From CAZNJQ01 sp964573545 (lineage in GTDB: Bacteria > Patescibacteriota > Minisyncoccia > Phycocordibacterales > UBA2135): a stretch of DNA of 35,668 nucleotides. Position numbers and translations under genes: made by a program. The stretch lies in assembly GCA_964573545.1 (NCBI GenBank), contig CAZNJQ010000007.1, positions 1-35,668 of the forward strand. The letters are read 5' to 3'. The notes below the pieces were generated by a model. That model was not told where the DNA came from. It did not search any database and was given only the letters and a program-made list of their open reading frames with translations. This document shows, piece by piece, positions 23,605-31,357 of the stretch (position 1 is the stretch's first letter; every line of letters begins with the position of its first letter).

Positions 23605-24729
23605 TTATGCGCTATAACCGTATTTTTTTCCCTTAAGTTCCGGTAAAACAACCCTCAGAAATGAATCCGGGCGAAGCATCTCAAACGCTTCACGTGCCAT
23701 GGTTTGCCTCCTGTGGAACTCTTCATTCGAAAGAGTATCGTAGAAGACCCTAATCCTCTTTTCGGCATTTTTAATATCGGTATACGGAACCACCACCACG
23801 AAATCCTCATACTTGATTTTATCCGCAAACGGCAAAATACAATCAGTGTCAATCAAGACAGGAATTCTCCCCAAAGAGAGCGCCTCAAAAAAACGTATTG
23901 ATGCGTTCGCATTGCCTCGCGGCGCCAAAACGAAATCTGAATGCAGAATACTTTCTATATATTCTTTTTCCGCCGCTTCTCCGGAAATAGAATTCTCCCC
24001 ATCGCGCCCTTTCTGGGCGGAATATGAACGACGGAGTATGAATACCGTATTAAGGAGGTGCGAACCACGAAGCACGTGCATCGCCCTCCTCCGCCAATAT
24101 ATTCCATGCAAACGAACAATCGCGTGCGTGTCCCCGAACGCGTATATCCTGGCATACGCAAGCCCTACGCGCACAATGTATGTTAGAAAACGGTATATAT
24201 TCGGGAAATCAGCCCATCCGCAAAAACTAACTGTCGGCTTTTCCTCTTTATTCCTCAAAGCAATGCCTTTCCACACATTCCTCCGATATTCCATAAGACG
24301 CGGCGAAAGCGCGGGCTCCGTGTATGGCGGGATTATTATCTCGTTGTCTCTTTTTCTATATCCGTACTGCCCATACCTGAAAACAAACGCGTGTGGGATA
24401 TCCACATATTCATCTGTATCCGCAAGCGCAAACACCAGTATGTTTTTCTTGCTTGCTTCAGCAAGGCGAAGAAGGGGTGCAAGGTACTCCTTTGTGCCGC
24501 GTATTCCTTTTATTTTTTTGAGAGAAAAATAATTATGTGGCAGAAGGAAAAAATCCGCTTGATTTGGGTCGTCAACGATACGCATAAAACCGAAATCCAT
24601 CCGACGCGATGACCCCTGGAAAAAATTCCACAGATTCTGGCGGGCTTCTTTTGTGTTTCCTGCGACATCATCCAAAATAAAAAGAAGTGGAACATCCTTC
24701 AGGGGGGTTCCAATATAAAGCGTTACCAT
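23605..24729 (-). CDS. Exostosin-like (GT47-type) glycosyltransferase, copy B
   Basis: A 374-residue paralogue of the protein at 2571-3704. I chose the ATG at 24729 because GAAGGAG sits at a normal distance before it and the start falls one base after the upstream stop; the frame to 24759 would overlap that gene by 29 bases. Key segments: NLWNFFQGSS, ADFFLLPHNYFSL, VSFCGWADFP, and the exostosin stretch FVLAPRGNANASIRFFEAL followed by SLGRIPVLIDTDCILPF near residue 275. The C-terminal EEFHRRQTMAREAFEMLRPDSFL also matches the paralogue. It is probably a cytoplasmic transferase adding one sugar in the glycan; donor unknown. Confidence 0.75.
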   Translation of the reverse strand: MVTLYIGTPLKDVPLLFILDDVAGNTKEARQNLWNFFQGSSRRMDFGFMRIVDDPNQADFFLLPHNYFSLKKIKGIRGTKEYLAPLLRLAEASKKNILVFALADTDEYVDIPHAFVFRYGQYGYRKRDNEIIIPPYTEPALSPRLMEYRRNVWKGIALRNKEEKPTVSFCGWADFPNIYRFLTYIVRVGLAYARIYAFGDTHAIVRLHGIYWRRRAMHVLRGSHLLNTVFILRRSYSAQKGRDGENSISGEAAEKEYIESILHSDFVLAPRGNANASIRFFEALSLGRIPVLIDTDCILPFADKIKYEDFVVVVPYTDIKNAEKRIRVFYDTLSNEEFHRRQTMAREAFEMLRPDSFLRVVLPELKGKKYGYSA

Positions 24730-24730
24730 A

Positions 24731-25672
24731 TTATTTTTCTCCTTCTCCGCCGTTCTCAATGATGCTCTTTATGATATATGGAGTCCGCCCTTTTGTCTCA
24801 AAGTAAATCCGAAGAAGCATTTCTGCTAGGAATCCCATCATAATGAGCAGTACCCCAACGACGACAAAGAGTGTCGCGAGAATCGGGAGCGGCGTTTGCG
24901 TGATATTGCGAATTTCCATTACTTTCATGGTAAGAGAGGCACCCGCAGACACGAACCCAAGAAAAATTGAAAAAAGACCCAGCCCACCAAAAAAGAGGAG
25001 CGGGCGGGCAAGGTAATCCGAAAGAAATTTCACGACCATCAAATCTGCAAATGCTTTTGCAAGTTTCGAGGATGTATATTTTGTCTTTCCGTGTTTGCGT
25101 TCATTGTGTCCAACCGGCACTTCGGTAACTTTTGCTCCACGAGCATAAAGGATTGCGGGAAGAAATGAGTGCATGCCGCCATAGAGTACGACGCCATCAA
25201 GAACTTCTTTTCTGCACACCTTAAGAGGTGCTGCGAAGTCATGAAGTTTAATGCCCATAACTTTATACGTCAAAAAATTTGCAACCAGCGAGATAATTTT
25301 TCGATACAGCGGGTCTTTGCGGTTAACCCTCCGACCAGAAACAACGTCGTACCCCTCGCGGAGTTTTTTGAGGAGAATCGGGATATCTTCCGGATTGTTT
25401 TGTAGGTCTGCGTCCAATATAGCAACGATATCGCCCTCCGCGGCACATATGCCTGCATTAAGAGCGGCCGATTGCCCCATGTTTTTTGCAAAAACAATAA
25501 TTTTTATCGGAGAAAGAGTTTTAAGTTTTGAGACAGTCTCGTCAATAGAGCAATCATCAACGGCAATGATCTCATACTCCTCGCCGATCTCATCAAGTGT
25601 CTTTTTAAGACGCCCGTGGAGCTCTAAAACATTTCCTTCTTCGTTGTGTGTCGGAAAAATGACGGAAATCAT
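24731..25672 (-). CDS. Polyprenyl-phosphate glycosyltransferase (GT2, DPM1/ArnC-like)
   Basis: A 313-residue GT2 enzyme with two C-terminal membrane helices (about residues 227-252 and 268-292). ISVIFPTHNEEGNV opens the GT-A fold. VDDCSIDET, NMGQSAALNAG and LDADLQNNPED (metal-binding Asp87 and Asp89) follow, then HDFAAPLKVCRKEVLDG and VPVGHNERKHGKTKY, all typical of dolichyl- and undecaprenyl-phosphate sugar transferases. It would move a hexose or amino sugar from a nucleotide donor onto a polyprenyl phosphate, giving a lipid-linked donor on the inner face of the membrane. It is the first gene after a candidate promoter at 25701-25730 and is followed by the exostosin-like gene after one base. 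Confidence 0.88.
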   Translation of the reverse strand: MISVIFPTHNEEGNVLELHGRLKKTLDEIGEEYEIIAVDDCSIDETVSKLKTLSPIKIIVFAKNMGQSAALNAGICAAEGDIVAILDADLQNNPEDIPILLKKLREGYDVVSGRRVNRKDPLYRKIISLVANFLTYKVMGIKLHDFAAPLKVCRKEVLDGVVLYGGMHSFLPAILYARGAKVTEVPVGHNERKHGKTKYTSSKLAKAFADLMVVKFLSDYLARPLLFFGGLGLFSIFLGFVSAGASLTMKVMEIRNITQTPLPILATLFVVVGVLLIMMGFLAEMLLRIYFETKGRTPYIIKSIIENGGEGEK

Positions 25673-25700
25673 GAGATATTACTTAAGGCCTCATACGACG

Positions 25701-25730
25701 ACTATAACACCAAAAAAGACAAAAGAGCAA
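25701..25730 (-). promoter_or_regulatory. Candidate promoter with extended -10 element
   Basis: On the minus strand TGTTATAGT contains TATAGT (25706-25701) with the extended -10 TG, and TTGCTC (25730-25725) stands 18 bases upstream. It would drive the GT2 gene, whose ATG is at 25672. The core TGGTGTTATA is identical to the element upstream of the epimerase gene at 32559-32567. Confidence 0.5.
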
Positions 25731-26477
25731 TCAAGGTTTTTTCGCAACCACTAAAAGAGAACTGCCACACGGAATGGGAAATATTCGCATCACATACCGT
25801 TCTACGACTAGCCACGCAATGAAAAATGAATTTAAAAATGGCGGAAGAATAACATCATCTGTCTTTAAGATTTTTTTCTTGTCTTTGTTAAATAGCCCTT
25901 GTAACTTCTCAAAACAGAGTTTTAGTGCACGAAATGGAATTGCCGGAATGACAAAATAGCTCATTTCCTCGATTGAAAACCCCGCATTAAGTATTTTTCC
26001 GCGTAGCTCTTTATGCCCATAACGCCTTTTGTGATGAAGCGCCTCATCGTGATCCGACCACATCCATGCATATGCGGGTACGGTTAGGAGAAGGACGCCG
26101 TTGCGTTTGAGGGCACGAAAAATTTCATCAAGTGCTTTTTTGTCGTCGTCTATGTGCTCTAAAACATCGAGTATAGAAACAATATCAAACGCTTCGTCCG
26201 GAAACGGCAATTCTTCACTGTCTCCTTTCACTATCTTGTGGAAACCTTGTGCACGCGCAAATGAAAGCGCCTCATCACTAGAATCAATGCCTGTCACCTT
26301 CCCAAATTCCTTCAGAAAAAGAATATTGCCGCCGGGTCCGCACCCGACATCAAGAATGTTCGCATCGTGAGATTTGATATGGCGACCAAGCGCCTCTCTC
26401 AGAATAGCGCGACGACCCACATTCCACCAAAAAAATTGTTCCCGATCTTTTAAGCGCTTGTATTCTTTACGTTCCAT
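25731..26477 (-). CDS. Class I SAM-dependent methyltransferase
   Basis: A 248-residue methyltransferase of the UbiE/UbiG-like kind. NILDVGCGPGGNILFL (about 40-55) is the SAM loop, VTGIDSSDEAL the acidic strand, ELPFPDEAFDIVSILDVLEHIDDD the motif IV region, and RALKRNGVLLLTVPAYAWMWSDHDEALHHKRRYGHKEL the post-core segment common in lipid or glycan methyltransferases. Hydrophobic stretches near the C-terminus (YFVIPAIPFRAL and FLNSFFIAWLVVERYVM) may contact the membrane. Its ATG overlaps the stop of the oxygenase-like gene by one base (TAATG), so the two are likely translated together. A 58-base gap with a candidate promoter follows. Confidence 0.88.
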   Translation of the reverse strand: MERKEYKRLKDREQFFWWNVGRRAILREALGRHIKSHDANILDVGCGPGGNILFLKEFGKVTGIDSSDEALSFARAQGFHKIVKGDSEELPFPDEAFDIVSILDVLEHIDDDKKALDEIFRALKRNGVLLLTVPAYAWMWSDHDEALHHKRRYGHKELRGKILNAGFSIEEMSYFVIPAIPFRALKLCFEKLQGLFNKDKKKILKTDDVILPPFLNSFFIAWLVVERYVMRIFPIPCGSSLLVVAKKP

Positions 26478-27100
26478 TAATTTTTATGAAGATAGATATT
26501 ATTCAAGGCATGAAATAACTTTGTAATGAAGGAATCTTCAAAAAGATTGTCGCTATGAATAAGGATGCTCCTGCGCATCCCGGCGGCAATCGGTAAATTC
26601 CCGTGATATGTTGTCGAACCATCAAAAATCATTACATCACCTGCTTCAAGAGGAATTCTTGTAAAAAATTTGTCCCGTATCAATTTCCTCCGAAAAATAA
26701 ACCAAGAAATGGGATTGGTCCAGAACAGTTTCGTAAGAGTGTACATAAACAAAGAATTAGTATCGCGGCGAAGGTTCGGGCGCACCAAGATATCTCCGTT
26801 TTCTTCTCCTGAGGTAGAGCGCAAAACAACGAGAATTGTTTTCTTTTGGTTGTCAAAATGCCACGCCTGTGAAGCACGATTCCCTTTGTCTGTGACAGAC
26901 CGGATCACGACATATGCCCCGTCTTCAAACGTAATGTCGCCACATTCTGAAGTAAGTGTCTTTTTAAAATCTTTCAGAATTTCTTCACTTTTCGGCGGCG
27001 GTATAATTTCGAAACCCTTTCCGTCACTCACGCTATCAATTTTCTGATTTATCACCCTTAGGGTTTCGCCTCGCACTGCTTTTTTAAAAATTGTATGCAT
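26477..27100 (-). CDS. 2-oxoglutarate/Fe(II) dioxygenase-like protein
   Basis: A 207-residue protein with the layout of a small 2OG-Fe(II) oxygenase (phytanoyl-CoA-hydroxylase-like). The iron ligands would be His81 and Asp83 in WHFDNQKK and His166 in TTYHGNLPI; Arg176 or Arg177 in GMRRSILIHSD fits the 2-oxoglutarate carboxylate. The spacing H-x-D, about 83 residues, H, about 10 residues, R is right for the fold. MIFDGS before the distal His is also typical. I do not recognise a specific subfamily, so hydroxylation of a sugar, lipid or amino-acid group is inferred. It shares a TAATG junction with the methyltransferase gene downstream. Confidence 0.6.
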   Translation of the reverse strand: MHTIFKKAVRGETLRVINQKIDSVSDGKGFEIIPPPKSEEILKDFKKTLTSECGDITFEDGAYVVIRSVTDKGNRASQAWHFDNQKKTILVVLRSTSGEENGDILVRPNLRRDTNSLFMYTLTKLFWTNPISWFIFRRKLIRDKFFTRIPLEAGDVMIFDGSTTYHGNLPIAAGMRRSILIHSDNLFEDSFITKLFHALNNIYLHKN

Positions 27101-27116
27101 AAAAGGTTGTTATTTT

Positions 27117-28946
27117 TTAGATTGCTATTTGATATATTTCGATGCCGTCTTTTTGATATACGAGATTATATTTTTCAGGAATTCCTGTGTGTACACCAAT
27201 ATCTCTCTCGCGGGGTCCTATAAAGAGATAATCAAGACGATACGGGATTTCCTCCGGCATTTTGAAACTATTATACTCGTCCACCACATTTCGGGCGACA
27301 TCGGGCGGCAGTTCGTAGATCGGATATTTCTCGGGACGAAGCGAGGAATCAAGGGCCCTGCTGTTGTATTCCGCGGTGAAAAAATTAAACACGCCAAGCC
27401 GGGATGTCAGCACCCGGGCAAACATATCCGGCGGCACACCAAACATCGCATGCGCCATATACATGCGCTCAAGCACCTCTTGTTTTGAGAGAAGATTATT
27501 CTGTGCGCGCGCCTGGAACATCCTATTGTGCGTGTACGTGCCGAGTTCAATGTTGGTTTCAATGGACGGTGTCATAACTACGCTGTCTTCGGGTGTATTT
27601 TCGTTGAACCATTCGTACGCATCCATAAGCGATGCCGGAACCGTATATAATCGGGCATGCTGTTTGTTGTTCGAGAACTCGCTTTCCACGACATGGGCCG
27701 TAAGGAGTATCGCGATGATAACGGCGCATGCCGCGGATATTTTTCGCAAAACGCCATCTTTATCAAATCGTTCAATCAGGAAAATCCATAGATAATATGT
27801 AAGCGGGGCCCATATGACCCCGTTCGTCAGCAAAAACACCTTGTTGCCCCAATGGTCGGATTGGAGCGTCCACCCGACGAGAACATTGGCGTTGTAAGCA
27901 ATAACCCCCGTAAGAGCAAGCGCCGCAAGAAAATATCCGAGGACTGGTTTGGAAAATTTTTTCCCCACCCATAACGAAAGGCCGGCCATCGCAAAAAACA
28001 GAAGGTACGTTTTCCAGAGAAACCACCGGATGCCCCGCCCATCTTCAATCCCCATTCTGTTCACGATATCCGCATACGACGGCAACTGTTTTAAATAGTA
28101 TTGATCTATCCAAAACGGAATAGAGACGAGAACTCCGACGAGGCCGATATAAAAAACCGTGCGGGCGGAATCAATGCGCCGCGCCGTAAGGAGCACGAGA
28201 AACAATATCCCAAGGAAAATCGTCGCGAAAACCCAGTGGAAAAAGTACAGATAGAACAGCAGTCCGTAGAATAGTCCCCCCAAGAAGACAAGGATTTTCT
28301 TCCTCTCCGCGCTCACAAGGGCGCGATACACGAAATAAAACATGAGGACAAGAAATGGGCCCGCCGGAATGAATGAATCGCGGGTAAGAAATGCGAGGCG
28401 CGCGGTTACCGTATCCGAGAACGGTATGAATTGGAATAACAGTATCTTTAGCTCGGTAAGCGATGACGGCGGGATAAGAACAGGTAATTGGGGAAACAGC
28501 ATCAGCACAAACGCGGAGAAAAGCGAGAAAAGCCGATTTTGAGTAAGCGCTGAAAAGACAAGGAAGAGCGATAGAAATAGAAAAATAGGAAAGATAAAAT
28601 CCGTTATCATAAACCCCGGAAACACCGAATCAAAAGGAGCAAAAAACGGAAAGAGAAGCGCCGCCGAGAGAATAGGGAAAAGTATCGGGCCGCCCTTATG
28701 CTCGTATGTGTCCATCTCTCCGGGAACAAGTGTTCCGTCAACCAAATCCCGATACCGCGGAGCATATGTGTTCATGTGGTCAAAATCGGGCTGCTGCACG
28801 GTGAGAGGAACATAACGCTCACCGATACCTTCAAGCGTTTTGTATCGCACGAAATGCGGCAGTGCGGAGTACACAAGACCGACGACGAGAGCAATGCCGA
28901 TAAGTAGTAATTTGAATGGTATGTTTTTGTGCATATATACAAGCAC
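27117..28946 (-). CDS. Large multi-spanning membrane protein, possible GT-C-type glycosyltransferase
   Basis: A 609-residue protein with about a dozen membrane helices in its first two thirds and a soluble C-terminal part of roughly 170 residues. The first extracytoplasmic loop contains QQPDFDHMNTYAPRYRDLVDG, with acidic residues in the place where GT-C glycosyltransferases carry the catalytic Asp. The C-terminal part starts WFNENTPEDSVVMTPS, a segment often seen after the membrane domain in such proteins. It could use a lipid-linked sugar made by the GT2 enzyme encoded downstream, or it could be a polymerase-like protein. The function is inferred from topology and place. The start could be 28946 or 28934 (MHKNIPFK); it lies one base after the upstream stop. 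Confidence 0.6.
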   Translation of the reverse strand: MLVYMHKNIPFKLLLIGIALVVGLVYSALPHFVRYKTLEGIGERYVPLTVQQPDFDHMNTYAPRYRDLVDGTLVPGEMDTYEHKGGPILFPILSAALLFPFFAPFDSVFPGFMITDFIFPIFLFLSLFLVFSALTQNRLFSLFSAFVLMLFPQLPVLIPPSSLTELKILLFQFIPFSDTVTARLAFLTRDSFIPAGPFLVLMFYFVYRALVSAERKKILVFLGGLFYGLLFYLYFFHWVFATIFLGILFLVLLTARRIDSARTVFYIGLVGVLVSIPFWIDQYYLKQLPSYADIVNRMGIEDGRGIRWFLWKTYLLFFAMAGLSLWVGKKFSKPVLGYFLAALALTGVIAYNANVLVGWTLQSDHWGNKVFLLTNGVIWAPLTYYLWIFLIERFDKDGVLRKISAACAVIIAILLTAHVVESEFSNNKQHARLYTVPASLMDAYEWFNENTPEDSVVMTPSIETNIELGTYTHNRMFQARAQNNLLSKQEVLERMYMAHAMFGVPPDMFARVLTSRLGVFNFFTAEYNSRALDSSLRPEKYPIYELPPDVARNVVDEYNSFKMPEEIPYRLDYLFIGPRERDIGVHTGIPEKYNLVYQKDGIEIYQIAI

Positions 28947-28947
28947 G

Positions 28948-30027
28948 TCAGGACACCTTTTGGATGATGTCTAGCATTTCCCGGCAAGCCTTGTGCCATG
29001 AAAACTGCTCTGCGCGCGCTTTCCCTTTCTTGATAAGAGTATCACGAAGCCCCGGCGTCTCCGCAATAGACCGCATAGCTTCGGCAATGTCGTGCGGATC
29101 GTGCGGGTTCACCAAAACCGCCGCATCGCCCCCGATCTCCTTGAGAGATGACTGATTGGAGGTAATGACCGGAATGCCGCAATCCATCGCCTCGAGCACC
29201 GGATATCCGAATCCCTCTATAAATGTCGGGAACACAAGCGCTTCGGCGCGCCGATAAACATGCGAGAGTTCGCCGTCATGTAAGTGGCTCACGAACCGTA
29301 TGTGTGATTCCAGATGCTTCTCTCGTATAAATCGGAGCACTGAATCATAATACGCTCCCCGCGCAGGATTGCCCGCGAGGACGAGATGGTATCCGGGATG
29401 GCTCTTCTGGAACTCAGCGAACGCTTTTACGATATTCAAAATGTTTTTTCTCAACTTCAAAATGCCCGCAAAAAAGAAAAACTTCTCCGGAAGTGGAATT
29501 TCCTTTTCCGGAATGGCGCATATTTTCTTGAATCCGCACAAAACAACCGAGATATTTTCTGCGGGAATCCCAAAGAGCTTCACCGTGTCTTCTTTTGTGG
29601 CATTAGATATGGCGACGATGTGGTCGGCCTTTTTGAGAGAAATCCAGTGGATAAGATACGTAACAAATCGCCTGTATTGGCCCACAATTGTGTGCGCCGC
29701 TAAATACCAATATGCGAAATCAAGTGCGATAATAATTGATTTCGGGGGACGCCAAAAAAGCGGCATAACAGGAGTGTTGAATACATACACGTCTGCCCGC
29801 GGCGCGCGGCGCAAACGCTCAAGCCAGAATCTGCCCCCGCCTAAAGGATGAAGCATCCAGTTTTTTCCGGGTAATTCCGGGTCCTTGCGGGGCTTATTTT
29901 TTACAAAAATGATGTATTCGTTCTCCGTATCAACCTCAAGCATTCCTTTGGTTAATTCAAAAATGGTCCGCGCGAGCCCCGCGGGTTTGTCTTCGTCGTA
30001 TGGATGCAAAAGAATCCCTATCTTCAT
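28948..30027 (-). CDS. Glycosyltransferase family 4
   Basis: A 359-residue GT-B transferase. I use the ATG at 30027 because it gives MKIGILLHPYD, the expected first strand, and lies five bases after the upstream stop; the longer frame to 30126 has a non-family Arg/Cys-rich extension that overlaps the upstream gene. The acceptor domain has GLARTIFELTKGM, and the donor domain shows FFFAGILKLRKNI, VLAGNPARG, and FIEGFGYPVLEAMDCGIPVITSN (about 270-292), the E-x7-E motif of retaining GT4 enzymes. It likely adds one sugar from a nucleotide donor at the membrane's inner face. Neither donor nor linkage can be read. Confidence 0.9.
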   Translation of the reverse strand: MKIGILLHPYDEDKPAGLARTIFELTKGMLEVDTENEYIIFVKNKPRKDPELPGKNWMLHPLGGGRFWLERLRRAPRADVYVFNTPVMPLFWRPPKSIIIALDFAYWYLAAHTIVGQYRRFVTYLIHWISLKKADHIVAISNATKEDTVKLFGIPAENISVVLCGFKKICAIPEKEIPLPEKFFFFAGILKLRKNILNIVKAFAEFQKSHPGYHLVLAGNPARGAYYDSVLRFIREKHLESHIRFVSHLHDGELSHVYRRAEALVFPTFIEGFGYPVLEAMDCGIPVITSNQSSLKEIGGDAAVLVNPHDPHDIAEAMRSIAETPGLRDTLIKKGKARAEQFSWHKACREMLDIIQKVS

Positions 30028-30032
30028 AACAG

Positions 30033-31184
30033 CTATCCTGCAAACTTTGTGATGAACCCGAGCATCGCCTCTGCTCGCTTTTCCCATGTGTATGGCCGTA
30101 CATCTTCGCGCGCACGCGCTGCGCACTGACGAGCTACTGCCGCATCTCCCAGCGCTTTTTCAATTCCCCTTTTTAAATCTTCCGGGTTATCCGGCTGCAC
30201 GAGAAATGCATTTTGTTCGTTCAAAATTTCTCTAATGGACGGCAAACTGGAAGCAACAATGGGACGACCACTTGCCATGTATTCAAACAGCTTGATGGGC
30301 GACGTATCATTTCTTGAATACGTAGAACGGGGGTTGTCTCCCGCGTGTGCTGAATTCGGAAGGACAAGCACATCTGCAGCTCTCAAGAAAAGCGGAATAT
30401 CTTTGTGTCGTCTGTAACCGACAAGGAGGATATTAGCGACATCTCTGTGTCGTTCTTTAAATGCTCTTTGGTGATATGGCGTACCGCCGACAAAAACAAA
30501 ATATGTGCTCGGCATAGCGCGCGCTGCACCCGCTAGCACGTGCACCCCTTTCCAATCATACAGGTGCCCTGTGTAGAGGACAATCTGTTTACCGACAGGA
30601 AGGGAGAGTTTTTTGCGCACCGCACCTATCGACGCATCTGTCGTAAACTCATCTGGATCAAATCCGTTTCTTGCCACTACCATTTTTGAAAGCGGTATTC
30701 CGAACAATGTATGACACTGGGTAATCTTCCATTGGTTTGTGGCAAAAATCCCGGACATTTTCTTCAGTGCGATTTTCCAAAGCCACAAATGGCGCTCCGG
30801 AAATCCGTGCATGTCATACAACACGCGATATCCTTTGAGCCCCAAAAGCCATCCGGATATCTCGTCGCGCGTTATGACTACATCCGCCCTCTTGTCGCCA
30901 CGATGTAAAAAAAACACTGCAAGCGCGAAGGAAACCTGATTTAATAAAAATCCATAACGAACCCCCCACGTGACCGCATCAAGCGTCGGAATGTATCGAA
31001 CAGAAAAATTCCTTCTGGTGCCGTAATAAGAAAAGATATCCTCTCCGGAGGCATTTTTGATACGTGGGGCATACACTGTGAGCTGTGCCCCCGCATTCGC
31101 GAGCGCTTCACATGTTTTCACTATACTCACGCCATATGCCTTCTCGGTCGGAAGCCGGGAATTTGAAATATACGTAATGCGCAT
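30033..31184 (-). CDS. Glycosyltransferase family 4
   Basis: A 383-residue GT-B transferase. RITYISNSRLPTEKAYGVSIVKTCEAL gives the N-terminal strand and glycine-poor helix, QIVLYTGHLYDWKGVHVL the donor-domain start, VFVGGTPYHQ and LLVGYRRHKDIPLFLRAADVLVLPNS the middle, and SPIKLFEYMASGRPIVASSLPSIREIL (about 293-319) the E-x7-E-like region, here with KLFEYMASG in place of GxxxEA. The NDTSPIKLFEYM form is common in GT4 capsule and LPS transferases. It stands five bases before the next GT4 gene and after a 173-base gap that holds the epimerase terminator and an AT-rich inverted-repeat stretch. Confidence 0.9.
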   Translation of the reverse strand: MRITYISNSRLPTEKAYGVSIVKTCEALANAGAQLTVYAPRIKNASGEDIFSYYGTRRNFSVRYIPTLDAVTWGVRYGFLLNQVSFALAVFFLHRGDKRADVVITRDEISGWLLGLKGYRVLYDMHGFPERHLWLWKIALKKMSGIFATNQWKITQCHTLFGIPLSKMVVARNGFDPDEFTTDASIGAVRKKLSLPVGKQIVLYTGHLYDWKGVHVLAGAARAMPSTYFVFVGGTPYHQRAFKERHRDVANILLVGYRRHKDIPLFLRAADVLVLPNSAHAGDNPRSTYSRNDTSPIKLFEYMASGRPIVASSLPSIREILNEQNAFLVQPDNPEDLKRGIEKALGDAAVARQCAARAREDVRPYTWEKRAEAMLGFITKFAG

Positions 31185-31200
31185 AAATAAAAATGAAAAT

Positions 31201-31276
31201 GCAAAACGAAAAATGCAAAATGGCGGATATGGGACGAAAAGTCCTTATGCTTATTATTTTTAGCTTTGCGTTTTAC
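31201..31276. repeat. AT-rich imperfect inverted repeat with inner hairpin
   Basis: The ends face each other: GCAAAACGAAAA from 31201 inwards and GTAAAACGCAAA from 31276 inwards on the other strand, 10 of 12 alike. Inside is a small perfect hairpin, GGAC and GTCC around GAAAA (31232-31244). At 76 bp it is almost the size of the miniature element at 16268-16345 but its sequence differs. It lies in the leader of the GT4 gene at 30033-31184. Confidence 0.4.
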
Positions 31277-31292
31277 GCTTCTCTATGATAAC

Positions 31293-31318
31293 AAAAATCG
31301 CGCATCTATTGTTGCGCA
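31293..31318 (-). terminator. Hairpin and T-run, likely terminator of the epimerase gene
   Basis: On the minus strand GCGCA (31317-31313) and TGCGC (31304-31300) form a GC-rich stem with an eight-base loop, then GATTTTTG follows. It lies about 40 bases after the epimerase stop at 31358. Confidence 0.55.
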
Positions 31319-31357
31319 AGATGCAATCCATACGAGATTCGCGGCATGTAGTAATAA

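Noticed and set aside
30028..30126. 33-residue extension of the GT4 protein, Arg- and Cys-rich
   Set aside because: It is the antisense frame shift of the end of the upstream gene; MKIGILLHPYD is the family start.
31201..31290. CRISPR-like short repeats in the AT-rich gap
   Set aside because: Only two imperfect inverted copies exist, with no regular spacers or cas genes.
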